From NCBI RefSeq assembly GCF_964340395.1, contig NC_135549.1, positions 25,274,842 to 25,338,841 on the forward strand: DNA of 64,000 nucleotides. Reading direction: 5' to 3'. Source of the stretch: Glandiceps talaboti. Lineage: Eukaryota; Hemichordata; Enteropneusta; Spengelidae. Shown here in pieces: positions 34,646 through 46,100 of the stretch. The first letter of the stretch is position 1. Each line of letters starts with the position of its first letter. The notes beneath the pieces were generated by a model. It ran no database searches. It worked only from the letters and a program-made list of their open reading frames with translations, and had not been told where the DNA came from. The position numbers were made by a program, and so were the translations under genes.

Positions 34646-34917
34646 TAGCCCCATCTACACGTAGGTCGTCCTACCTGAGGCAGTCAAAGTCCTACCTGAG
34701 GTAGAATAGATTTGTGTCTACATGTAGGCAGGTTACAGCGGAGATGTCGCGCCTTCCGTCCTGACAGTACATGGGAAGAAGTCGGGAGGATTTCAGGAAA
34801 CCTCTCAAAGGTGTCCTAAGTCAGGACGGTTTCAGGACGCGTTTGCGTCTACACGGGCTTCAAACTATCCTGAATCCTACCTCAGGTAGGATTTTTAGTG
34901 CCGTCTAGATGGGGCTA
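34646..34917. mobile_element. Foldback element with TAGCCCCATCTA terminal inverted repeats
   Basis: The left end TAGCCCCATCTACACG and the reverse complement of the right end (TTAGCCCCATCTAGACGGCA) match. The inside also folds: CCTACCTGAGG near the left and CCTACCTCAGG near the right. It is about 272 bp, with no coding capacity. Confidence 0.8.
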
Positions 34918-34920
34918 ATG

Positions 34921-34960
34921 GCCACACTTGCACTCACGTGTCATGGGGTTCTGTCATAGT
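34921..34960. mobile_element. Half copy of the ACAGAACC foldback family
   Basis: CACACTTGCACTCACG followed by TCATGGGGTTCTGTCAT matches the right ends of the elements at 45566-45744 and 48012-48209. The left half is absent. It directly abuts the TAGCCCC foldback element. Confidence 0.65.
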
Positions 34961-35323
34961 ATATATGTAGCTTCTATAGCCTTCTAGTTTGAATGATTCA
35001 TTTGAATGATTAATTATTTTAGTGATAATGCAAGCTCCAAATGCAAATGTCTGATTTTGTCATATATTATTAAGTTACTTGAAAGAGTATTATAAAGGAC
35101 GCATTCGCCTCCTTGTCTCCAGCTCCAGATAGCTCTAAGCCCTTGGTACTCGTTGAGGGCGTCATACCATCTTGCGAACACACGCACACGCAACGTTCTC
35201 GATGAATTTTATACAGCAGGATGTACGTGTACGTGTACCGCCAATTCTAGGTTCCAAATATCTGCCACATTTCTAAGGATTTTCCGGTGAAAAAGGAACC
35301 AATGACTAAAGTATACATACTGG

Positions 35324-35325
<2 letters not shown>

Positions 35326-35371
<46 letters not shown>

Positions 35372-35900
35372 GGTCGGGGCATCTCAGACACCATTGACGC
35401 GTTGCCTCCACACTTCTCTGTTCTGCATCATGTTTGGGAGCTTTTTTCTCGTTGTGCCAGTATCTGCTTCCAGTTGCTTGATGTAGGTTGCTACTGGGCG
35501 GCCTCTTCTTCGGCCATGATTACGTTGCCAGAATGAAGTTGCGATTTCTTGTTTGCTTCGGTAGCAGTGGCCAGCAAATCTAAGTCTTCGCTCTCGTAGG
35601 GTGTCAGATATTAAGGGTAGGTATCCATATAGTTGAGCATTCGTTAAGTGTTGCCTCCAGTTGATGTTTAGTGCTGCTCTTAGGGGTCGTGTGTATAGCA
35701 TCCATTTAGACGTGTTTCCAGAGTTTTTGTTAGAGTCCAGCTCTCTGCCCCATTTATAGTAGAATGCTTTCAACAGTAGCTCTGAAGAACTGGATTTTGA
35801 GATTTCTTGGGAGGTCTGATATCCAGATGTTGTCCATTTTAGATAGTGCAGACCAGGATTTCCCTTTCCTGATTTCCATTTCTTTTGATGTATAGTGTCT
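35326..35900 (-). pseudogene. 5'-truncated, frameshifted non-LTR retrotransposon (reverse transcriptase C-terminus) with (GAT)n tail
   Basis: The minus-strand frame 35773-35384 contains RERRLRFAGHCYRSKQE and GRRRGRPVATYIKQLEADTG, the conserved C-terminal region of RTE/I-like endonuclease-reverse transcriptases. Upstream (to about 35.88 kb) other frames carry IWISDLPRNLKIQFFRATV and an ESWTLTKTLE-like block, so at least one frameshift and a stop break the gene. The 3' end runs into a (GAT)n tail at 35370-35326, a trinucleotide tail as in some LINE clades. The endonuclease and RT palm are missing. It is a dead copy. Confidence 0.8.
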
Positions 35901-36174
35901 AGTTCAGGTAGTTATGTTTTCCATTGTTTTCCATAATTATGGTCTCTGTGTTATTGGTTTCTTCCCATCAGATGTACCGCCATTACATATTGGAAATACA
36001 GTTTTATATTATTGACTCAGTTTCCACATTGGATTCCTGGTCCACTATTTCTCGTGAGACTTCACAATTTTCGCGATAACGTTTTTCTCGAATACGTAAA
36101 AAATAGTTTAGGGTCGGCAGGTAAAAACTAGTTTGGGTCGGGTAACTGAAACCAAACAACTTTTTTTTTTTAGC
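35890..36174 (-). mobile_element. Dispersed MITE-like element, copy D (inverted)
   Basis: The reverse complement matches copy C: CCCGACCC, TACGTATTCGAGAAA, the AAGTCTCACGAGAAATAG block and CTGAACTAGACACTA. It ends at about 36174, where the minus strand reads GCTA followed by an A-run and GTTGTTTGG. The other terminus is truncated against the RT relic. Confidence 0.75.
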
Positions 36175-36364
36175 TAAAGTGTATCTTTAAGGAAAGCTGA
36201 ACAATTTCAGGTGATTTCATTGCCAATAACTAATAGGTGGGGATTTGTTTCAATCATGTTTTTGCATTGAATAAATTTAGTAGTTTGTAATGTAAGCTCA
36301 TCTTTGTGTACATTATTTGAATGTCAAATAAAATATACTATGATAATGATATATGGCCTACTAG

Positions 36365-36697
36365 TAATACAAATTTTTGTGTGATTCCGATTACGCTAAA
36401 TTTTAGAATAGGTGGGGTAGGTAGATTTTTAATTTAATTTTATTAAATTTTTTTTTCATGTGTGAGTGTCTAGTTCAGGTTTTCCATTGTTTTCCAAATG
36501 GTCTGTGTTATTTATTTATTTCTATCAGATATACAGCCATTACAGAATTTGATTGAAAGAACAGTTTTTTTATATCGTCTTTTTAAGTTCATGACAATTT
36601 CCGCATCCGCTATTTCTCGTGAGATTTCACAATTTTTGCGATTTTTATAATTTTTTTTGTATACGTCAAAAAAAGTTCAGGGTCGACGTCGGCAGTA
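36365..36697 (-). mobile_element. Dispersed MITE-like element, copy E (inverted)
   Basis: The reverse complement matches copy C through CGTAATCGGAATCACAC, CCCCACCTATT, GAACTAGACACTCACACATG, TCTCACGAGAAATAGCGG and CGACCC. It lies about 200 bp from copy D in the same orientation. The (TA)n tract begins just beyond it. Confidence 0.78.
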
Positions 36698-36711
36698 ATA
36701 GAGACTGCATA

Positions 36712-36843
36712 ATATATATATATATATATATATATATAGTTTTGGTAGTACTGGAACTCTTTCTTGGGTGTAACTCGGAGTTTCACGCATATATAAATTG
36801 CGATCATAGAGCACTGTCTTATAGCAGATTGATACTCACCGAG

Positions 36844-36921
<78 letters not shown>
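36712..36921. repeat. Two (TA)n tracts
   Basis: TA dinucleotide tracts at 36712-36738 and 36845-36921, separated by about 105 bp of unique sequence. Confidence 0.96.
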
Positions 36922-36923
<2 letters not shown>

Positions 36924-38010
36924 CAATATTAATTAACGTAACTGTGTAACGAGAACTACGATACATTTTCTCAGTCTACTTTATAAATTAAATAGTCGTG
37001 ACATAGTTCATTCCCCTTACTCTGAAGATTGGACGTGATTATAAATTATGCCATAGTGACAGACAGCCATAAATGTCGACGTCACTTCTCTTATCTTACC
37101 AAGATCATTGTCTTAGTTTCAATTAAGGGATGTTCTGTATGGTATCAGCTGTGTTTTCTGGAGAATCTCAAGGGGTGAAATTTTTTATCAACGTACCATT
37201 CTGCAATTTGTGTTCCACGCTCGTGCAATGCTGTACCACAATTCTATTGGTTTGTCTTTTCTTTGCACCTATTCAAATCGTCATTAACAACCCATTTTTT
37301 TCGACAGGACTACTGTTCGAACTGTTTTCTCCCCATACATATAGTATTTGTGGTTTTCTGTGTTTTGTAAAGTACGTTGAGATTTTAATATAATACCGTA
37401 CATATATGAGATTTAAAGGAAATGTAGAGTATATTTGGTTGTATGCTCATTTTTTTTTTCTTAAATTCGCATTTGTTCTTCGTTCCACACACAAAAACTC
37501 TTGCGTTTCTGCATGCGGAGACAACTAAATTTGTGTGGCCAGAGAATGCAAGACGGAAGGCCCCAACGATCTAATTTGCATATTATGATGCAAGATAATA
37601 CTCTACCTAAAACCGTAACCATAGCCGTGAAACTGAACTCGTACGCCTATGCTATAACTCGGGGACTTCAACATATATAACGTATCAAGTGTTCTTTATG
37701 CAGTATTTTACCTTTGTCCATTCCTCAAAATCTGATTTGCATACAATTGACCAACATTTCTCATTAAATTACCCACTGTTCATACATGAAACATTCTTTG
37801 CCCTTTGATATAACATTCGTCTATCAATACATTTTGATAAATCAAATTTCCATGGGTCATAAACGCTGTGTGACAGGTGCATAGAGCCTAACGGGGTGGG
37901 GGTGGCACATACACAATCAATTTGTTCAAGTGCAAAACGTTGGGTGACAAACTATAAATCTCAAAGCATGCACTTTCGTCCACATTTAAGCACAAACATC
38001 ATACAAAAAA
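36922..38010. other. Intergenic DNA downstream of GDI
   Basis: No recognised gene. The 87-codon frame at 37130-37393 has hydrophobic segments but no splice context or family match, so it is not called. Confidence 0.45.
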
Positions 38011-40111
38011 GACAGCCTCTACAAATATTTTATTATACTTCTTTTTAATACAGTACATAGTCACTGTTTTAGCATACACGAGTCTGAAAGAAAATAAGTA
38101 CACTTGCTGTAAACGAGTGGACTAAATCACCATAGCCAGATTTTTTTTTTTAAACAGCAGCAGAAAAAATATACACAGTGATAACCAGATAGAATACAGA
38201 TAAAATCTGGGCTTTCCTCAAGTATCATGCTGTTTTGTCAGCTACATCGAAATTCATAAACCTGCACAGCTATATCATACCGGCTGTGAGTTCACATTTG
38301 ACAATATCTAGGAGAATGTAACAAAGACAGCATTCACAATGTTACACTGAAAGCTCTAATTCGGAGATCCTAACTCTTGTTGCTATGGGAAACAATAGTT
38401 GGATAAAGGTCAGGGGGAGGAGACAAAACAGAGTGAAATAGTTTCATAATTCTGTTCTCAGATATGCCATGGACAAACGATAAACATGTCTTTCCATGAC
38501 TGCTATAATCATCAAAAAATTACCTCATGATTTACCATGCTACTACGCTACTATGAAAAGTGTTCGTCGTAACTAACCTTGTAAAACACAGTTCTTGATT
38601 ATAATGGCATAATAAAATGGTTTTTGTTTTTTTTGAATTGTACAGTGCACTATGCTCTACAAAAATTAACATGCAAAGTGAATGAAAGAATTATGAGATT
38701 GAAAATGTCAGTATCTTTTAGCTGTTATTTGTATAAGACAATACTGCATGAAGAATTCAGTATATCGACCCAATGAGTCCCTTGTTTTGAGCAGGTCTAT
38801 ATATCATTACATAATTATACCCTAAACATGGGGCCTTAGGCTTTACAAGGTTAAAGGAACACTAAAATGAATGGACTGTGAAAAAAGAAAGAAGAGCTTC
38901 GTTGAAAGTCTTGAGGAGCAAACTATGTAAGTGCCAACCAAAGTACAACTCTTGTACTGGTAGTCTTGTGTGCATGGTTTGGATGCACAGAGAGTTACGA
39001 ATTGAACTGTTCTTTCAATACGGGATCACTTGATACAGGTAACGATCCAAACATTTAACTACATACTACAGGCAATGAAAAAAACGTAATGCTGATAAAC
39101 TCAAAATATTACATTTGCATATCTTGGTCCAAAGAGCTAGCCTTTCAAATTGCAGGTGTACATACATAGACTCTAACTGGTGATAAACTGCGATGTAACA
39201 AGTTGAAACAACATGGCCACCATCTTTTCAGTTTGGGAAGATATGCATTTGTTATTTTTCATGTTTTTTTCAATGAAAGTCCTGTCTTGAGTTAAGAGTC
39301 CTGAACATTTAAATCATCCGTAAGACACAAGAAACCGAGCATGTAATGTATGACATCATCATTCAAATATTATTCAATGTTCAAACAAAAGCTTGGAACA
39401 TTGATGAAGAATCTAATAGATTCTTGGTTCTGCACAGCACATTGCTGAGATACCATGGTTCACAGAGTTCAAAAATTAAACCAAAGTTACCATACCCTAC
39501 CCTACCCTGGTTCTACTGCATGATCTACTAGTACTTGGAATATTACAAGCATAGATATATATAGATAGATAGATAGATAGGTATAGAACTACAAGAGAAC
39601 TACTTGGACCATCGTCAGGACACTTTGATCTAAGAACAGCACGCTATCATAAATTAAAATCACCAAAAATGTACAGCTTCTGACTACATTGCACTCTAGT
39701 TGGAAAAAAAATGGAAATTTAAAAAAAAGGGTACATGGTGTTAACATGCCATCAGAATTTGCTTTGAAGTGTAAACGTTTCACATACAGTGACTGCTTTA
39801 TACTATCTATGATAATGTGTCTGTCTGCTCAGAAAAACAAACACAAAACAAAAATGTACTTTAGGCAGGTATGGGTAAATTACATTGAATTTTTTTTTTG
39901 TTTTCTTACTTTTTAAATCACTTTTAAATCTATCTTTAGATAATTGAACATTTCATTTCAAAGGGTGATTTATCTTCTCCCAGGTTGCGTGAACTCCATG
40001 GTTTGCTTGTACATGTATTTCATTTAATCAATCTTTTTTGTTTTTGTGTTTTTTTGGGGGAGGTGTACATTTTCTGAGCATTTTGCAATGATTACGCATA
40101 GGTACTCCATT
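38011..40111 (-). other. Probable long 3' UTR of the Rab GDI gene
   Basis: A minus-strand AATAAA at 38033-38028 is a good candidate poly(A) signal, about 2.1 kb after the stop codon. The interval has no splice-flanked coding frame. A (GATA)n run lies at about 39557-39581. Confidence 0.5.
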
Positions 40112-43100
40112 CTAATCTACATTCTCCAGGTCCTTCTGCACTCTTGAAAAATCAAAGCTTGACCCTGTCATGCGTTTCCACAAATCCAAAATATCACTAC
40201 AAGTTGTCTCAAAGTGAGTAGTTGCATCGTAAGAAGAGGATATAAAGACCTATACACGGGGGAAAAGAAGTAAAGAACAACATCATCATTAGTAAACTAT
40301 AAGTTATTGCAAAGTTAAAGTGTGACAGAATGTGCCATTGAATTCAGAGACACAGACGCAAACAAACACATAGACACAAATGTGCCCTCTAAGCCAACTT
40401 GACGTGTCACTGACGCACACAATTTGGTGTTCCCCTATCTCTTGCAAGAAATCCCAGTTTTTCTCATATTGACTCACAACAACAAAATTTGGCTACTATT
40501 AGAGGGTATACTGATAGACACAGACAGATGTATACTGACAGACAGGACACACACACAGATGTACCCTAGGTCTTTTTTGTAAGACAACAACAATAACAAC
40601 ATTACAATTTCTAAGGAGTTCTGATACTTTGCCATTTTGTATACATACCTTTGATTTTGATCCATCATCAGTTGCCTCCAAAGTATCAATAATAGAAACA
40701 AATTTTTGTTCAATACATCCTAACAGATCAAGGCCTGGTTGCAGTTCAGCCTCAGGATCGGAAGTCTCAACAGTGGTAGATACAAATGCAATGGTATAGG
40801 GCTTTGTAGACACAAAGTGAGCATTGGAAACAGCAGCTATATAGATATCTGGAAATGAAACCAAAGTATGGCAAAGTTACATTATGCAGCTACATAGATA
40901 TCGAGAATCAAATAAAATACAATGAACAAAGTCAGCTCAAACAACTCATTATACACAGAAAGTGAGTGTTACAGAAGCAAGTGTCCTACTTGAACATCAA
41001 TCCACTTGTGACCTAAAGCATATTTTGATAGTCTCCCATCTGGGCTAAGACACCGTTGTCTCAAATGCTCGAAAGTTCGATACAGCTAGAGTTTTGACCC
41101 ATCTGCTAAGTTGGTTTTGTGTATTTGTGTAATTTGCCTTTTGTTTTTACTTCTCTTTTTCAGGGTTTTTCTAAAGCATATTGTTTTTATTTATTGTATT
41201 GTGAGCTGTAAACTATGTATCCTTTGAGGACTTATCAATGAATAATAATGCCACTCTGAAAACATGAATAGATGAAACACGAACAATCAAACATGCTAAA
41301 TTGCCTTCTCTTTCACTTGTCATCAAAATTGACCACCTGATGGACACAATGGACTCATTTTCAACCAGTTAGAATAATTGCTAACTAACCTGACTTTCTG
41401 CCCACTTGGTTCTGTGGAATGATAATTTGACAGGAAGCAGCATCTTTGGTATTTGGGACAGGATGCTTCAATATACATATAGCACGGACTACTTGACCAT
41501 TCTTCTTCACTTTGTCAGGTACATATGTTGGGTCACACACAACCATTTTACACTTGGCAGTTTCACCCCCTGACGTCACTCCACATACTTCACCATCGTC
41601 ATTATACACAAATCCGTCAATTGGTTTGTCCAACATGTATGTGCCACCATAAATAGCCGACAATCTACAAAGTAATCAATACATTTTTTAGTAAGCTACG
41701 AAAGCAAGCACATCGGGTACATATCAATGAACATTTGTGAAGATACACCTGAAGTAAGAAGTGTTCAACTTGTCAATTATAATTCAGCTAGAAACTTTAT
41801 CATTTCGTTCAATATTTTGTCCAATACCCATGTCTATAAATTATATTTAAAGATTTGAAGGTAATAATACCAGCTGTACAACCAGGAAAGAAGTAACAGG
41901 TAGGGTGTCTTGAATAAGCATGTTCTTGTGTGTAACATGTACTATAAATTGTATGTATACATATAAAGCATACAAACCAAGTAACACACCATACTAACCT
42001 TGCAAAACCTTGGGGTAGTTCACCTAATCCATACAATGGATAAAGATATGGAGATTTACCATAACGAGCAAGAGAATCACTGTACAACTTCATTCGGAGG
42101 ACTGTTTCAAGACATGGCTCATTTATGTAACTGGTCAAAATAATCAAAATCATGGAAAAGTTATTGTTACTAAATAGACTATCAAAATTAGCCTTCCTGG
42201 CACTTAAAAAGAGAATTTTGCAAAATTCCATGCTTAAGCATTGAGGACTGACTCTGAGAACATTTTATAAGATATTACACCCCTCTTACATAATATTACT
42301 GTCCAGACAAACCTCAAATCTCTTGTGGGACATTTCTTGTCCACCAAATTTACATCGGGTGAAATAATGTATATGATTACTTAAGTCCTGACCAATCCAA
42401 ATGTGTACAATACGAGGGGATGTACATGTACAAATTCACCTGAAAATCTTTGTTTTGAATATTTCTCTACAATGAATCAACTTCAAGCAAGTGTTATGAA
42501 CTCCATACTTACTCCTCATTCCTATGCAAGGCTAAAGCATGTCCAGTGAAATCAGTAGTATTACTATCCAAACCAAATTTGTCATACACATCCTTCATTG
42601 TGGATTTCTTGGGGTCAATACCTTGCCAAGACTTTGAGTTCTCTTCACTGAAATCATTTATATACATCAGGAACTTGCGGAAACGACGTTTCTCAAACAA
42701 TCCCATCAGACCTACAAACAAAGGAATCCAGAAATTTACATGTGTACAGCATGGTGATAAGCAACATAAACAAAAGAAACTCTCATCTCACCTACAAACA
42801 CATTACAACAATGTGTTGATAGAATTACATATGATGTGCAACCTAAACCTGTGTAAGATCACATATCAGTTCTGTAAAGCAAAATAGCTTAAAACTAGAA
42901 AAAACTACAAATCTGTCAAAGATAAGACTGGAGCACCAGCCTAGTTATTTTACCAATGTAAATTTCAAGATACTCTGTATTAGACCCTCGGGCAATTCTG
43001 CTAACTGTAAAAAGCAACCACAGGTCACACACTGCCAAAGGAGCAGGCACTATGCACATCAAGGTGCACCAACAGTGGTACGGTATCCTTGGTTTTTGTT

Positions 43101-46100
43101 TGGCAATTTCCGAGCACAGATCCGAGGTTTTGTTACAAGACTAATTTCAAGACAGCTAATTGTTCTGACAGTGATACAGACAAACATTCACATTAGGTAA
43201 ATGGACGAACAAACAAACATTACTGTTAGACATTCTCTCCAATTTGAGCTTTCACTGCCACTAACTGATTGTGACAAAAGTGATCATTAAGTCAACACCA
43301 CTTACTTGTTTTTATAGCTTCTTTCTCATCACAGGGTACTTTATGAATATGACCACCCTTTTTAAACACATAACTACCTTCCACTGACTTGAATTCCAAG
43401 TATCTTGTTACACCACTACTTATCAGTAATTTTACCAGTTGACCTGTACAAGAATGAATATCAACAATTAATTATACAGTTTTTAAATCTTGTAAGGTAG
43501 CATTTAAGTTGAGCAGTCATCTGATAATGTGATATTCTTGTCTGGATGTACTGCTTTTTTTTTCTTGTTGACAAACATGATGCGTCATGCCAGGATCACT
43601 ATGCTTGCTCTTATATCTATCCTATATACATGTATAACTAAGCCACAGATTGTACATCAATTTAGTCAATCAACAGCTTGCTATTCTACGCATACAGAAT
43701 GAACTGTAACCAGGACTATGTTGTACAGACAGGACGACATACTCTTTATTATCAAATTGCTGGCAAACGTTACAAAAGCAAAATTTATAACAGAACTCGT
43801 GTCACCATGAACTTGTGACGTTGATAACAAGTTTAAAATTCACAGGCACCACAGTACACTCTTTGTTGAATTCAAGTTACCTCAATAACTACACTACTTG
43901 TTCCTACCATTGACTTGGATGAATCTCATAAAAGAACTTTGATGATCACTTGATGACTAATTCTAGCAGGGCCAGCTGGTCTACAGAGCTTCAGATTCAT
44001 TAAGAAAATAAATGTTGTATGAGTCGACTATTGTCACAGCTCATGGAGTAATTATTTGATCATGAATATGTTCCAGGGCCCTACATGTATGTGCACACAA
44101 TGTTGAATGTCTTGCATTTGATGCAAAGTCTCAAGTCTCAAAGATAGCAAGGTTTCGCGCACACTTGACTTCCACATTCACAACAAGTCAATTGATTGAT
44201 TAATGTTGATATAAATATATTAAATTTTGGTGCAATACAAAGTTAAATCCATTAACTTAGACTATACTTTTGCACAGAAGAGCTTTCATCATACTAGTGT
44301 TGATATAATTCAATCCTTTTTTGAGTGTCAAAATACATATTTTGACAATCTAAAACAATTATTTAAGGATATTTCTTGTTAATCTAAAGAGATTTGTACA
44401 GTTTTTCCATTAATAAAGAGATTTGTACAGTTTTCCCATTAATAAAGAGATTTGTACAGTTTTTCCCATTAATAAAGAGATTTGTACAGTTTTCCCATTA
44501 ATAAAGAGATTTGTACAGTTTTTCCATTAATAAAGAGATTTGTACAGTTTTTCCATTAATAAAGAGATTTGTACAGTTTTTCCATTAATAAAGAGATTTG
44601 TACAGTTTTTCCATTAATAAAGAGATTTGTACAGTTTTTCCATTAATAAAGAGATTTGTACAGTTTTTCCATTAATAAAGAGATTTGTACAGTTTTTCCA
44701 TTAATAAAGAGATTTGTACAGTTTTTCCATTAATAAAGAGATTTGTACAGTTTTTCCATTAATAAAGAGATTTGTACAGTTTTTCCATTAATAAAGAGAT
44801 TTGTACAGTTTTTCCATTAATAAAGAGATTTGTACAGTTTTTCCATTAATAAAGAGATTTGTACAGTTTTTCCATTAATAAAGAGATTTGTACAGTTTTT
44901 CCATTAATAACTGACATGCATGCTGTGCACCGTGGTTTTTGAAATCTACCTGCGCTGGGGCTAAATTAACCTGCTTTGGAGCCGGTGTCGCCAGGTACTT
45001 TGAACTCTGCTTATCCAAACCTCTGACAACCTTATTTGTATCAAACCAGAGTTCAGTTGGGGAAAACACCATTCGTAAATCATGTCAATTTCTACTCAGA
45101 AACAAAGTTTTGTTTGGACATCCCTAGTTGCTGGCTAGGTTTTCATATTGCTTAGGACCTTAAGAGGAGCATGCATGAACCAGATGACTGCTGTGATAAA
45201 GCCTGGAAATGGGTAAGAGAACATTTGCCTGCCACCATTAGCCATATGAAAACACAACCCTGACCAACTTTTAACCAACACATCATATACAGTTGAATAT
45301 AGTTTCAGTTGGTGTACCATGGTATTTACAACTTACCATTTGCCATGAGAAATTTGGGAATGAGATCAACATTCCAGTCACGACCACGACCCATTTCGGC
45401 CTTGGGCCCCGAAGTAAACTTAAACTTTTTATACAACTGTAAAATACAAGAAATGCAACCTCATCAAATGTCAAAATACACTGTATCTGAATGACATGGT
45501 AACTTTTTCTTGTATATGTTCTCACACCTGATTCTGAATGTGAAGTGTGATGACAACTACATGTATGACAGAACCCCGTGACCCATGAATGCAACTGTGG
45601 CACACTTGTGGTTTGTGCGAGTGCTTGCAGTGTTAACGTTCTTTATGGCCGAAAATCACTAAGTGTAGCCAGTGTAAGTGCAGCAGAAAACACTGCAAGG
45701 TATTTGCACTTGTACACTGGCACTCACACAGCATGGGGTTCTGTTTGCATATCTTTATTGGAAATAAGCAAATTTGCATAAACACAATCATACATTTTCT
45801 AGTGCAACTAACTATCGCACCCTCTGCACATTGGTATGCACTAATGTTTTCAATATTGCAAGTTGCAAAGGTTACTAGTATGCATGCACACCAGAGCAAA
45901 CCATAATGTACATAACATGGAACAAATACTGTTCTAAAAAACTTACAATATTGCAAATTAAAGTGGAGTTGTACCACAGTATTAAATGTAGTTATGTGTT
46001 ATGGAATATACATACAGTTCAACCCTCAAATCATAAAACAGGTCTTTATCATCCCCCTTAAAACACATTCATCAGGTCGGTAAAACGGTAATAATAATAC

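Noticed and set aside
35209-35394. Poly-Asp frame
   Set aside because: It translates the (GAT)n tail of the LINE relic.
37130-37393. 87-codon + frame with hydrophobic stretches
   Set aside because: No splice context, no recognised motif and AT-rich composition; chance openness is likely.
41809-42231. 140-codon minus-strand frame
   Set aside because: Its conserved part is GDI exon 6 (42130-41999); the flanks are intron sequence read through.
44389-44910. Regular repeats resembling a CRISPR array
   Set aside because: Units are directly joined with no variable spacers, the locus is eukaryotic and lies within a GDI intron; it is a minisatellite.
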